64,000 bases of DNA from Christensenella minuta (GTDB lineage Bacteria > Bacillota > Clostridia > Christensenellales > Christensenellaceae), in the NCBI RefSeq assembly GCF_003628755.1, contig NZ_CP029256.1:1755585-1819584 (forward strand). The letters run 5' to 3'. How positions within the stretch are numbered: the stretch's first letter is position 1; each line of letters opens with the position of its first letter. Positions 56,189 to 64,000 of the stretch are shown here, in pieces. The notes under the pieces were generated by a model. The model was not told the DNA's origin and made no database searches. It saw only the letters and a program-made list of their open reading frames with translations. The translations under genes were made by a program, and so were the position numbers.

Positions 56189-57049
56189 TCACCGTTTTCC
56201 CGCAGAGCCGAACAAAATTATTTTTTTCTCCGCTTCCGCGCAGACCGCCTCCGCCACTTTTGCACACAGGTCAAGGTAGCCGAGGTATTGGCCTTCCTCT
56301 TCCATACAGTTCTCCCGCAGACATTTTTTTGCCGCAATATTGAGGTCCGTAAAAATATTTGTTTTTGTGATCCCGTTTTGGACTGCGTCCCTGAAATCCT
56401 TGTCCGAAAGGCCGCTGCCTCCGTGCATCACAAGGGGGACCGGCACCTCCCGCCGCAGTTCTTCCAGCCGTTCGATGTTCAGCCTGGGTTCCTTCCGGTA
56501 GACCCCGTGCACCGTTCCAATGGCTACCGCAAGCGCGTCCGCCCCAGTCTCACGAATGAATTCCACAGCTTCACGCACGTCCGTATATTCGTCCGCGCTC
56601 TCCGCGTAACCGTTTTCATAGCCTTCCAGTCCGGCAACGTGCCCGAGCTCCGATTCGACCGTTACATTTTTCGGCGCGCACAGCCCGACCACTTCCTTCG
56701 TGCGCCGCACATTTTCCCCGAACGCCTGGTCTGAAGCATCGATCATGACCGAAGTAAAACCCGCGTTTACCGCACGTTTGATATAGCCAAACGATTTGGA
56801 ATGGTCGAGATGGACGGCGACGGGTACATGCGCCGCCTTTGCCGCCGCGATCATAGCCGGGGCAAATTCTTCGATCTTCACCAGCTTCTCAAACACCTCA
56901 GCAAAGGCGAGAATGATGGGAGAATCTTGCTTCTCTCCCGCCATGACCGCGCCGCGCAGCATCTCGATATTAAACACATTGAAATGTCCGACCGCATATC
57001 TGCCTTTCCGCGCATGTTCCAGCATTTCCTTCATATTTACAAGCGACAT
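56189..57049 (-). CDS. Class II (zinc) fructose/tagatose-bisphosphate-type aldolase
   Basis: A 286-residue aldolase of the FBA/GatY/IolJ group. Catalytic and metal motifs: PVAVHLDHSKSFGYIKRA, VESELGHVAGLEG, VAIGTVHGVYRKEPRLN, VMHGGSGLSDKDF, TKTNIFTDLN. It should cleave a ketose-1-phosphate or -1,6-bisphosphate into dihydroxyacetone phosphate and an aldehyde. CGGAGG precedes the ATG. It follows the dehydrogenase by 18 bases. Confidence 0.9.
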   Translation of the reverse strand: MSLVNMKEMLEHARKGRYAVGHFNVFNIEMLRGAVMAGEKQDSPIILAFAEVFEKLVKIEEFAPAMIAAAKAAHVPVAVHLDHSKSFGYIKRAVNAGFTSVMIDASDQAFGENVRRTKEVVGLCAPKNVTVESELGHVAGLEGYENGYAESADEYTDVREAVEFIRETGADALAVAIGTVHGVYRKEPRLNIERLEELRREVPVPLVMHGGSGLSDKDFRDAVQNGITKTNIFTDLNIAAKKCLRENCMEEEGQYLGYLDLCAKVAEAVCAEAEKKIILFGSAGKR

Positions 57050-57067
57050 CCTGTTTCCTCCGCTGCT

Positions 57068-58105
57068 TTAGTCCGCGATTTTCACGACCGCCTTGACGAT
57101 ATTTGCCTTGTTTTCCACGCTTTGGTCCATCGCGTTCTGGATATCGCTGAACGGGAAAATATCCGTCACGATGTTCCTCAGGTCGACCTTGCCCGACGCA
57201 ACCGCTTCGATCGCCATCGGATAGATGTTGCGGTAGCGGAAGATCGTCTTGAAGGTCAGTTCCTTATCGAGAGCAAGGTTCATGGGGATGTCCGCATTAT
57301 CTTTCAGGGAATAACCCACAAAAACGACTGTGCCTCCTTTTTTCGCCCCTTTAATTGCCTGCTGCATGGTGATCTCGCTGCCGGCGGTCTCAATGACGAG
57401 GTCGCATCCTCTTCCCTCCGTCAGGTCCATAATTTCTTTTACTACGTCCTGCCGCGCGCCGTTGACCACGCCCGTTGCGCCGAGTTCGACCGCTTTCTCC
57501 AGCCGCTTCGGCATGATATCCACTACATAGACCTTTGAAACGCCCTTGGCCCTCAGCGCCATCATGGACACCAGGCCGATGCAGCCCGCGCCCATTACAA
57601 CAGCCGTCTGACCAAGCTCGGCGCCGCCCTGGTTTGCGGCATGGAAGCCGACTGCCAGCGGCTCGATCAGCGCGCCCTCGAGGGTGCTCACATTATCCGG
57701 AAGCTTGAAGCATAGGTCTGCCTCGTGCGCCACATATTCCTGGAACACGCCGTCCACAGGCGGCGTCGCAAAGAAGATCACGTCCGGGCAGAGGTTATAG
57801 CGCCCGCTTTTACAGAATTCGCAGTGCCCGCACGTCTTGCCCGGTTCCAGCGCGACGCGGTCTCCCACTTTGAGGTGCTTTACATCCTTGCCGACTTCCA
57901 CCACCGTGCCGCCGGGCTCGTGCCCCAGGACAAAAGGCGGCTCCACCACATGGCCGCCGATGGCGCCCGCTTCATAAAAATGGAGGTCTGAACCGCAGAT
58001 TCCCACATATTCCAGCTTCACCAATACTTCATCGTCCTTCGGCTGCGGGATCGGCCGCTCCGTATAACCCATTTTTCCTACGCCGTTCATAACGGCGACT
58101 TTCAT
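57068..58105 (-). CDS. Zinc-dependent polyol dehydrogenase (sorbitol/xylitol dehydrogenase-like)
   Basis: A 345-residue medium-chain dehydrogenase. Catalytic zinc region [18 protein letters not shown] and GHEPGG, structural zinc cysteines [15 protein letters not shown], and a Rossmann motif GAGCIGL followed by VVDIMPKR (acidic end, NAD-type). It probably oxidises a polyol to a ketose. The ATG at 58105 is used; a TTG at 58117 with AGGAGA upstream is possible. Confidence 0.88.
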   Translation of the reverse strand: MKVAVMNGVGKMGYTERPIPQPKDDEVLVKLEYVGICGSDLHFYEAGAIGGHVVEPPFVLGHEPGGTVVEVGKDVKHLKVGDRVALEPGKTCGHCEFCKSGRYNLCPDVIFFATPPVDGVFQEYVAHEADLCFKLPDNVSTLEGALIEPLAVGFHAANQGGAELGQTAVVMGAGCIGLVSMMALRAKGVSKVYVVDIMPKRLEKAVELGATGVVNGARQDVVKEIMDLTEGRGCDLVIETAGSEITMQQAIKGAKKGGTVVFVGYSLKDNADIPMNLALDKELTFKTIFRYRNIYPMAIEAVASGKVDLRNIVTDIFPFSDIQNAMDQSVENKANIVKAVVKIAD

Positions 58106-58149
58106 TGTTCCCTTCAATATCCCTGTCTCCTCTCATTGCTTGGACCGCT

Positions 58150-58183
58150 GCGCAAAGGCGGCTATACAACAGCCGCCTTTCGC
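58150..58183. repeat. Intergenic stem-loop 1 between binding protein and dehydrogenase
   Basis: AAAGGCGGCT/AGCCGCCTTT, a seven-base loop, extended by GCG/CGC. No U-run on the minus strand. Confidence 0.65.
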
Positions 58184-58231
58184 ACGCGATCCCAAGCTTT
58201 CCAATCACCCACGCACATCATCTTTCAGTTG

Positions 58232-58260
58232 GGCCGTGCCGCCATTCCCGCGGCACGGCC
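58232..58260. repeat. Intergenic stem-loop 2 between binding protein and dehydrogenase
   Basis: A perfect 11-bp stem GGCCGTGCCGC/GCGGCACGGCC. With the neighbouring stem-loop it is well placed to protect the 3' end of the binding-protein mRNA and raise its level relative to the downstream enzymes, as in many ABC operons. Confidence 0.65.
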
Positions 58261-58292
58261 GGATGTTCCGGTTGCAGATGTTTTTCAAATGG

Positions 58293-59390
58293 TCAGGCAG
58301 CAGCGTCCTGATGCTGTTTTACTTCGCCTTCCGTAAGCTGTCCGTTGTCAATATAAATCTTGATGTATTCATCCACGTTGCCCGAATCCACGAGGATCGC
58401 TTCGATTGCATAATCTTCCTGCTCGGTTTCCCCCGTAAGGAGCTCGTAAGCCAGTTTCGTATTCAGTTCGCCGAGTTCGATCGCGTTCTGCAGGCAGGTT
58501 GCCGTCTGCAGGCCGTCGATTACGTTGAGCATTCCGCCAGCCGTGCCGTCTACGCCATACACGAGAGTGTTTTCAAACGCCGGATTGTCTTTTGCCATGT
58601 TGATGAAGCCCTGTGCCAGCGCGTCGGATGTGGTCAGCGTGCAATCCCAGGTGCCGTAAGACTGCGCCCAGTCTTCGAATACCGCCATTGCGTCCGCTTC
58701 GCTGCCCTGCTCGATAATCTGGTCGCCCAGCACTTCGATATCGGGGCGCTTTGCAAGCAGTTCCTCCTGGAACGCCTTATAACGGGTCGTCGTGTGCAGG
58801 TTGCCCGGCAGGCAGTTCAGAATAACGATTTTTCCGTTTTCCGGAATCTTTTCCGCCGCATCTCTTGCGAGGACCGCACCCTGTTCGTACGGATCCGCGT
58901 CGACGCTGGAAGCGCCTTCGAGATCCGGAATCTTTGCGTTCGTGGTGATTACCTTGATGCCTGCTTCCACCAGTTTTTCCGCATACGGCCGCTGAAGCTC
59001 ACCGTCGTTCGGCTGGATAATCACGCAGTCGTACCCCTGGGTGATGCAATTTTCAAGCAGGGAATTCTCTTTTTCCGGGTCGCCCTGGGAATCGAGAACA
59101 TCGAGCGTGTAGGTGTCGGAATATTCTTCTGCCGCTTTCTGCATCTCGGATGCGAGCCAGGAAGCGAATACGTCGGAAAGGGTACGGGCCACATAGGCGA
59201 CCTTGTATTTTCCACCCTCGCCGTCATTGCCGCTGTCTGCGGCTGCGGACGATTCGGCGGGAGCCGCGGACGCCTGCGTGTCCGTTCCGGCGTCCGAAGA
59301 AGCCGCCGGCTGTTCGGTGCCTGCGCAGCCCGTAAGGGCAACTGCCGCAAGCATCACGCTTACCAGGATAATGCTGACTAATTTTTTCAT
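58293..59390 (-). CDS. Sugar ABC transporter substrate-binding lipoprotein
   Basis: A 365-residue Peripla_BP_4 (ribose-type) binding protein. Signal peptide with lipobox LTGC (Cys at 22), a Ser/Ala/Gly-rich spacer, then KVAYVARTLSDVFASWLA and GYDCVIIQPND. It delivers a sugar or polyol to the permease encoded upstream. Ligand not deducible. AGGAGG precedes the ATG. Confidence 0.92.
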   Translation of the reverse strand: MKKLVSIILVSVMLAAVALTGCAGTEQPAASSDAGTDTQASAAPAESSAAADSGNDGEGGKYKVAYVARTLSDVFASWLASEMQKAAEEYSDTYTLDVLDSQGDPEKENSLLENCITQGYDCVIIQPNDGELQRPYAEKLVEAGIKVITTNAKIPDLEGASSVDADPYEQGAVLARDAAEKIPENGKIVILNCLPGNLHTTTRYKAFQEELLAKRPDIEVLGDQIIEQGSEADAMAVFEDWAQSYGTWDCTLTTSDALAQGFINMAKDNPAFENTLVYGVDGTAGGMLNVIDGLQTATCLQNAIELGELNTKLAYELLTGETEQEDYAIEAILVDSGNVDEYIKIYIDNGQLTEGEVKQHQDAAA

Positions 59391-59460
59391 ACTTTCCTCC
59401 TCATAATTTTATATTTCATTTTTTCTTCCGCTGCGTAGGTATCGGAACCGGAAGAAAACT

Positions 59461-60432
59461 TTATTTATTTGATTTGCTGGTTTGCCGGTCCTTGGAGTAG
59501 ATGTCGATGATGACGGCAAACGCGATGATCGCGCCGCGCACGATCTGCTGGATATACGAGTCGACGGACATCAGGTTCATGATATTGCCGAGGAAGCCGA
59601 CGATCAGCGCGCCGAGGAGCGTCCCGACCGGGTTGCCTACGCCGCCTGTAAAACTTGTGCCGCCGATGATCGTCGCAGTAAGGGCGTCGAATTCATAATC
59701 TTTCGCGCCGTTCGGCAGGCCGCCGTTGACGCGGGACATGAACACCAGCGCCGCGACGCCGACGAGCACGCCGTTGACCAGGTAGGATTTCATTTTGACG
59801 GCGTTCACCTTGATGCCCGAGGCGTTTGCCGCTTCCTCGTTTCCGCCGACTGCGTAGGTGGAGCGCCCGAAGCGCGTATAGCGCATAATATAAATCATGA
59901 TCGCCAGCGCGATAAGCATGATGACGACGGGGATCGGGATCGGTCCGAAGGAGCCCTGGCCGACCACGTTATAGTCGCCGATCTCATAGACGTTTTGCCC
60001 GCCCGTGATATAGAGTGCCGCGCCGCGCGCAATCGCCTGCGTCGCAAGGGTCGCAATGAAGGGCGGCGTTTTGAATTTCGTTACCATCAGTCCGTTGAGC
60101 GCGTTGATCGCGAGTGCTACGCCGATCGCTACTGCAAAACCTACGAACAGGTTGGGGACCGCTTTATACGCAAGGACCGATACCACGCCGGCAAACGCGA
60201 CCACAGAGCCGCAGGATAAGTCGAGCAATCCGGCGATAATCAAAATCATTTCGCCGAGGGCCAGCATAATGACGACCGACTGCTGGCGGAATACGTTGAT
60301 TAGGTTGGTCGACGTTAGAAAGTTTTCGTTGGCAAACGTACATACGACCATAAATATAATCAGGATAAAAATGAGGCTATATTTGCTAAAGAAATTTTTC
60401 TTTCCTTGATTGAGTGTAATTTGTTTTTCCAT
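59461..60432 (-). CDS. Sugar ABC transporter permease (RbsC type)
   Basis: A 323-residue permease with about ten membrane helices and the family stretches ALGEMILIIAGLLDLSCGS, PPFIATLATQAIARG and GGTSFTGGVGNPVGTLLGA. AGGAG precedes the ATG; it follows the ATPase by 19 bases. Confidence 0.94.
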   Translation of the reverse strand: MEKQITLNQGKKNFFSKYSLIFILIIFMVVCTFANENFLTSTNLINVFRQQSVVIMLALGEMILIIAGLLDLSCGSVVAFAGVVSVLAYKAVPNLFVGFAVAIGVALAINALNGLMVTKFKTPPFIATLATQAIARGAALYITGGQNVYEIGDYNVVGQGSFGPIPIPVVIMLIALAIMIYIMRYTRFGRSTYAVGGNEEAANASGIKVNAVKMKSYLVNGVLVGVAALVFMSRVNGGLPNGAKDYEFDALTATIIGGTSFTGGVGNPVGTLLGALIVGFLGNIMNLMSVDSYIQQIVRGAIIAFAVIIDIYSKDRQTSKSNK

Positions 60433-60451
60433 TGCTTTGCTCCTACTCCTT

Positions 60452-61954
60452 CTATTGCACAGATTTTACAGCCAGCTGCATAACAGCCTCCTGCGAAAGT
60501 TCATCCTTTTCAAGCATGCCCGTCATATAGCCTTCGTGCATGACGTAAACGCGGTCGCACATTCCAATGAGCTCCGGGAGCTCGGACGAGACCATGATGA
60601 TGCTTTTTCCCTGCTTTACAAGTTCCATCATCAGCTGGTAGATTTCGCTCTTGGCTCCGACATCGATGCCGCGCGTAGGCTCGTCGAGGATCAGGATGTC
60701 GGGCTCCCGCACCATCCATTTCGCGAGGATGACCTTTTGCTGGTTTCCGCCGGAAAGCGAGAATACCTTGGTGTCGAGCGCGGGCGTTTTTACCCGCATT
60801 TTTTCGCACATGGAACGCACCGCGTCGAATTCTTCCTTTTTATACCACCGGCCTTTGCGGATGAATTTATCGAGAGCCGCAAGCGCGATATTTTCTTCTA
60901 CGCTCAGCAACGGGACGATGCCGTACCTGCGGCGGTCTTCGGACAACATGGCGATGCCGCTGCGCACCGCGTCCTGTACGCTCCTGATTCTGACCTCCTG
61001 CCCCTTCACGAAGATCGACCCGCCGTCGTAGCGGTCGAGGCCAAAGAGAGCGCGCATGACCTCCGTCCGTCCCGCGCCCATCAGGCCGGCGAACCCGACT
61101 ATTTCCCCTTTTTTCACATGAAAATCCATATTGTGAAAAATTCCTTCGCTGGTAAGGTCCTCCACGCGGAGCATTTCATCCGTGACCGCGACCTCTTCCT
61201 TGGGATACTGGTTTTCAATCTTGCGCCCCACCATCAGTTCGATGACCGTTTTTTCGTCGATGCCGGACGCTTCATGCGTTTCGATCACATTGCCATCCCG
61301 CAGGATGGTGATATCGTCCGCGATTTTAAAAATCTCATCCATTTTGTGCGAGATATAGACGATGCTCGCGCCGCGCTGTTTGAGCTGCTCGATCTTTTCA
61401 AACAGCCGCTCCACCTCTTTGGAGGTGATCGCCGAGGTCGGCTCGTCCATGATGATGATGTCTGCGTTGAAGGAAACCGCTTTGAGGATTTCGATCATCT
61501 GGATGTCCGAAACGTTAAGGCTGCGCAGCTTGGTATCCGGCGCATAGGGGAGCCCCTCCTGCTCTAAAAGCTCCGTGGTTTTTTTGCGGACCGCCTTCCA
61601 GTCGATCACGCCCTTGCCTTTCATAGGCCAATGCCCGAGGCAAATGTTTTCTTCGAGCGTAAGATCCGGCACGAAAGACAGCTCCTGGTAGATCATCGCG
61701 ATCCCCAAGTTCCGCGCATGCAGCGGATCGCGGATTTTGACCTTTCGGCCGTCCACGAAAATATCGCCTTCGTCTTCCTTGTAAATCCCGTTGATGATTT
61801 TCATCAGGGTGGATTTCCCCGCCCCGTTTTCTCCGCATAATACATGGGTCGTACCGCGGCGGAGCTGGAAGCTCACGTTGTTCAGAGCCTTTACCCCGGG
61901 AAATGATTTTGAAATGTGTTTCAGTTCCAACTTAATTGCTGTAGTTTCAGCCAT
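60452..61954 (-). CDS. Sugar ABC transporter ATPase, duplicated domain (RbsA type)
   Basis: A 500-residue protein with two ABC domains. Domain 1 has Walker A GENGAGKSTLMKII and Walker B IIIMDEPTSAI; domain 2 has GLMGAGRTE at the Walker A position, as usual for the second half of this type, the signature LSGGNQQKVILAKW and ILILDEPTRGIDVGAKSE. GGGGGAGGG precedes the ATG. Confidence 0.95.
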   Translation of the reverse strand: MAETTAIKLELKHISKSFPGVKALNNVSFQLRRGTTHVLCGENGAGKSTLMKIINGIYKEDEGDIFVDGRKVKIRDPLHARNLGIAMIYQELSFVPDLTLEENICLGHWPMKGKGVIDWKAVRKKTTELLEQEGLPYAPDTKLRSLNVSDIQMIEILKAVSFNADIIIMDEPTSAITSKEVERLFEKIEQLKQRGASIVYISHKMDEIFKIADDITILRDGNVIETHEASGIDEKTVIELMVGRKIENQYPKEEVAVTDEMLRVEDLTSEGIFHNMDFHVKKGEIVGFAGLMGAGRTEVMRALFGLDRYDGGSIFVKGQEVRIRSVQDAVRSGIAMLSEDRRRYGIVPLLSVEENIALAALDKFIRKGRWYKKEEFDAVRSMCEKMRVKTPALDTKVFSLSGGNQQKVILAKWMVREPDILILDEPTRGIDVGAKSEIYQLMMELVKQGKSIIMVSSELPELIGMCDRVYVMHEGYMTGMLEKDELSQEAVMQLAVKSVQ

Positions 61955-61982
61955 AATTCCCTCCCCCTTGTTAAAATTGAAA

Positions 61983-62747
61983 TTAAATACATGTATAGGC
62001 GCCGTCCACGACCACGTCGCTGCCCGACGTGTACCCGGCCGCTCCGCTCGCCAGATAGAGGACCGCCGGCATCAGTTCCTCGGGATCGCCCATACGGTGC
62101 ATGGGAATCAGCGGCATCCATGCGTCCCGCAGTTCCTTTGGCGTATCAGCCGACATTGGCGTTGCAATATAGCCCGGACTCAAGCTGTTTACGCGGATGC
62201 CCGTCCCGGCAAATTCTGCCGCGAGAGAACGCGTCATATGGATTACGCCTGCCTTTGAGGCATTGTAGGAGACCTGCCACTGGGGCACGTTTGCGATGCT
62301 GCCGGACATAGACGCCATGTTGATGATACTGCCGCCCGTTCCCTGTTCCAGCATGATCCGGATAGCGCTGCGCGCCACAATGAATTCGCCCGTCAGGTTT
62401 ACGTCCACTACCTCGCGGAATTCCTCCACAGACGCGTCCATCGTATCCTGATGCATACAGATGCCCGCATTATTGAAAACGACATCGAGCGGCCCGGACC
62501 GGGCCACGACTTCCTGTAAGGCCTTTTCCACTTCGTCTTCGCTGGTCACATCCGTTTTGAGAAAATAGGCTTTCCCGCCGTCCCGCCCGATGAGCGCAAC
62601 TGTTTCATCCGCGCCTGAGCGGCATAAAACGGCGACCTCCGCCCCAGCTTTCGCAAGTCCGCGCGCAACTGTCTGGCCGATCCCACGGCCTCCGCCCGTT
62701 ACGACAGCCACCTTGCCTCCAAGGCCAAACAAATCCTCCAAGTACAT
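61983..62747 (-). CDS. SDR family oxidoreductase (polyol dehydrogenase-like)
   Basis: A 254-residue classical short-chain dehydrogenase. Cofactor motif TGGGRGIG, NNAG in FNNAGICMHQD, catalytic Ser in NMASMSGS, and YNASKAG with Tyr/Lys. The overall look (YIATPMSADTPKELRDAW, GSDVVVDGAYTCI) is that of sugar-alcohol dehydrogenases such as galactitol or arabinitol dehydrogenases. First gene of the operon, GGAGGGGG upstream of the ATG. Confidence 0.88.
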   Translation of the reverse strand: MYLEDLFGLGGKVAVVTGGGRGIGQTVARGLAKAGAEVAVLCRSGADETVALIGRDGGKAYFLKTDVTSEDEVEKALQEVVARSGPLDVVFNNAGICMHQDTMDASVEEFREVVDVNLTGEFIVARSAIRIMLEQGTGGSIINMASMSGSIANVPQWQVSYNASKAGVIHMTRSLAAEFAGTGIRVNSLSPGYIATPMSADTPKELRDAWMPLIPMHRMGDPEELMPAVLYLASGAAGYTSGSDVVVDGAYTCI

Positions 62748-62810
62748 CTTCAGTCCCCCTCCGATTATTCATTCGTAAGCTCTATTCAGTTCGCTTTTTT
62801 CAGATACAAG

Positions 62811-62850
62811 CCGCTCGATTGGATGCGGCCATGAACATGGTTTCGAGCGG
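62811..62850 (-). promoter_or_regulatory. Structured 5' leader of the sugar operon
   Basis: Within the ~135-base leader, CCGCTCGA pairs with TCGAGCGG, and inside the loop CCATG pairs with CATGG. There is no terminator-like U-run, and I do not recognise a riboswitch class. Confidence 0.4.
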
Positions 62851-62890
62851 GAGCTTCCTTCCGCCCGGTAGAATTTCAAATCCAATTCGT

Positions 62891-62942
62891 ATTATAGTTT
62901 CTTATTAGGAAATTGTCAATATAAATATTTCTTATTAGGACA
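62891..62942 (-). promoter_or_regulatory. Consensus promoter with two operator repeats, sugar operon
   Basis: TTGACA (62914-62919), 17 bases, TATAAT (62891-62896) is a perfect sigma-A promoter. The 15-mer TTTCTTATTAGGAAA (62898-62912, in the spacer) recurs as TTTCTTATTAGGACA (62928-62942, just upstream of -35), 30 bases apart and partly palindromic. Such placement is typical of repressor operators. Confidence 0.75.
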
Positions 62943-63062
62943 TTCGCTATTTATTTTCATCTATTTTCCCTATAATTTAATGGGGATACCCTATCGATTG
63001 AGATATCATAATAACAGGACCGTCTTTTACGGTGAAAACATGTATAAGCAAGGGACGAAACA

Positions 63063-63428
63063 ATGAACCGAATTCGGGATTTGCGGCAGAAAAACCACCT
63101 GACCCAGGAAGAACTGGGACGGCTTTTAAATGTACAAAAATCCGCGATTTCCAAATATGAAACAGGTAAAATTCCCCTGACGGATGAAACGATCCGGCAA
63201 ATGACAAAAATTTTCGGCGTGAGCGCGGACTACCTGCTGGGGCTCGACAGCGCCCCGGAACGTTCCTATTGGGAAACACGGCTTGCCGCCCTTAAGGACG
63301 ACAGCCTCCGCGACCTGGAAAAATATATTGAATTGCTGGAGCTGCGCGACCGGCAGGCAAAAAGCTCCCCCGACAAAAAATATGGAGCCTCGAATACGTT
63401 CGCATCACAAAAGAAATCCGCGCTATGA
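63063..63428 (+). CDS. XRE family transcriptional regulator
   Basis: A 121-residue protein with an N-terminal helix-turn-helix of the Cro/cI type (IRDLRQKNHLTQEELGRLL, SAISKYETGKIPLTDETI) and a short helical C-terminus that could dimerise. AAGGGACG precedes the ATG; TATAAT at 62971-62976 is a possible -10. Divergent from the sugar operon, so it is a candidate for its regulation, although XRE proteins of this size are often general. Confidence 0.88.
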   Translation: MNRIRDLRQKNHLTQEELGRLLNVQKSAISKYETGKIPLTDETIRQMTKIFGVSADYLLGLDSAPERSYWETRLAALKDDSLRDLEKYIELLELRDRQAKSSPDKKYGASNTFASQKKSAL

Positions 63429-63449
63429 GGGGTTCCCTGAAAAAAAAAT

Positions 63450-63485
63450 AAAAGAGCTGTTTACACCGCGTAAACAGCTCTTTTT
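63450..63485. terminator. Bidirectional terminator between XRE gene and rhaA
   Basis: A perfect 14-bp stem AAAGAGCTGTTTAC/GTAAACAGCTCTTT with a five-base loop, an A-run on the left and T-run on the right. Confidence 0.92.
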
Positions 63486-63516
63486 GAATTGTTTTCGTTC
63501 GAAGCCGCCTTTTCCG

Positions 63517-64000
63517 TCAATCGCGGCCCAATAAAACGTCTTTTTCGTATTGCTTTACCTCGCCGTACCAGTCCATCCCGACCGGTACGCCGCTTTTCTC
63601 GCAGTAATAATCCCATACCGCATTCACCGGCATATTTTTCATCTCTTCCACCAGCGCCAGGCGGTAGGTCGTATCGCCCGCGCGTTCCGCCGCGAGCAGC
63701 CTTTCCCGCGGTTCCAACAGCGCAGACAGGAGCGCCTTTTGCGTCGCCCGCGTCCCGATCACCCAGGCTGCGATACGGTTGATGCTCGCATCAAAGAAAT
63801 CCAGCGCGATATACACGCGGGAAAGCGCATTTGCGCGCACCACCTCCTGCATCAGCGCCATCGTATCGTCATTTTGCAGTACGACATGGTCGCTGTCCCA
63901 GCGCACGGGGCGGCTGGTATGCAGCAGCATCTTGTCTGTGAACTGGAGCACCGCCGACACCTTGTCTGCAACACTTTCCGTCGGATGGAAATGCCCGAGG
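63517..64000 (-). CDS. rhaA: L-rhamnose isomerase, C-terminal part (cut by window edge)
   Basis: The frame runs to the right edge without a start, giving the last ~160 residues of RhaA. LGHFHPTE at the edge, WDSDHVV and the highly conserved [19 protein letters not shown] identify it. It converts L-rhamnose to L-rhamnulose using Mn2+; residues of the metal site lie in the visible and missing parts. Other rha genes are expected to the right. Confidence 0.93.
   Translation of the reverse strand, partial: LGHFHPTESVADKVSAVLQFTDKMLLHTSRPVRWDSDHVVLQNDDTMALMQEVVRANALSRVYIALDFFDASINRIAAWVIGTRATQKALLSALLEPRERLLAAERAGDTTYRLALVEEMKNMPVNAVWDYYCEKSGVPVGMDWYGEVKQYEKDVLLGRD

Overview
The window reads as a chromosomal segment of an anaerobic, moderately GC-rich Gram-positive bacterium of the class Clostridia. 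Christensenellales-like relatives are plausible, but I cannot fix the genus by eye. The pointers are a c-di-AMP phosphodiesterase–rplI–dnaB operon, the radical-SAM pair–rng–rplU–rpmA string, the mreC-mreD-mrdA-minC-minD-minE-rodA string, a complete rnfCDGEAB complex, AGGAGG-type ribosome-binding sites and sigma-A-like promoters. Most of the window is housekeeping. Accessory sequence is concentrated around the serine recombinase (18.3-19.0 kb), the AT-rich stretch behind a tRNA gene (49.7-50.2 kb) and the sugar operon on the right.

Layout. 0-0.9 kb: end of an anti-sigma/permease-prefix-like membrane protein carrying an IGGADGPT motif, and a small lipoprotein. 1-5.3 kb (minus): gdpP-rplI-dnaB-GNAT. 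5.5-10.6 kb (minus): two radical-SAM-linked genes, rng, then rplU with a histone-like Lys/Ala tail, and rpmA. 10.7-18.2 kb (minus): cell elongation and division-site genes. 18.3-25.2 kb (minus): recombinase, then rnfCDGEAB-maf. 25.4-33.6 kb: a membrane protein, phospholipase C-like and tag genes, hisC-tyrA-lipoprotein-diguanylate cyclase, a coiled-coil protein and a ClC transporter. 33.6-38.8 kb (plus): a moxR-DUF58-transglutaminase operon followed by a MerR regulator, with MerR-type 19-bp-spacer promoters at both ends; the DUF58 gene carries an apparent one-base frameshift. 38.8-49.6 kb (minus): one branched-chain amino-acid operon, ilvB-ilvN-ilvC-ilvD-leuA-cimA-leuC-leuD, headed by a leader-peptide attenuator. 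49.6 kb: tRNA-Arg(CCT). 50.3-62.7 kb (minus): an eleven- to twelve-gene carbohydrate operon, promoter-proximal first: SDR, ribose-type ABC transporter, polyol dehydrogenase, class II aldolase, PfkB kinase, VOC protein, split transketolase, AlsK-like ROK kinase, fucose-isomerase-like protein. 63.0-64 kb: an XRE regulator and the C-terminal part of rhaA.

How the parts work together. The BCAA operon makes Ile through citramalate (cimA) and Val/Leu through ilv/leu, but leuB is not in the window. The Rnf complex couples ferredoxin oxidation to NAD+ reduction and ion export, the usual energy module of fermentative Clostridia. The sugar operon has the parts to import a sugar or polyol, oxidise or isomerise it, phosphorylate it, and feed aldolase and transketolase. 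Its substrate is unknown, and it is the best candidate here for an undescribed pathway. The moxR/DUF58/transglutaminase/MerR unit is the best candidate for an uncharacterised envelope-stress system.
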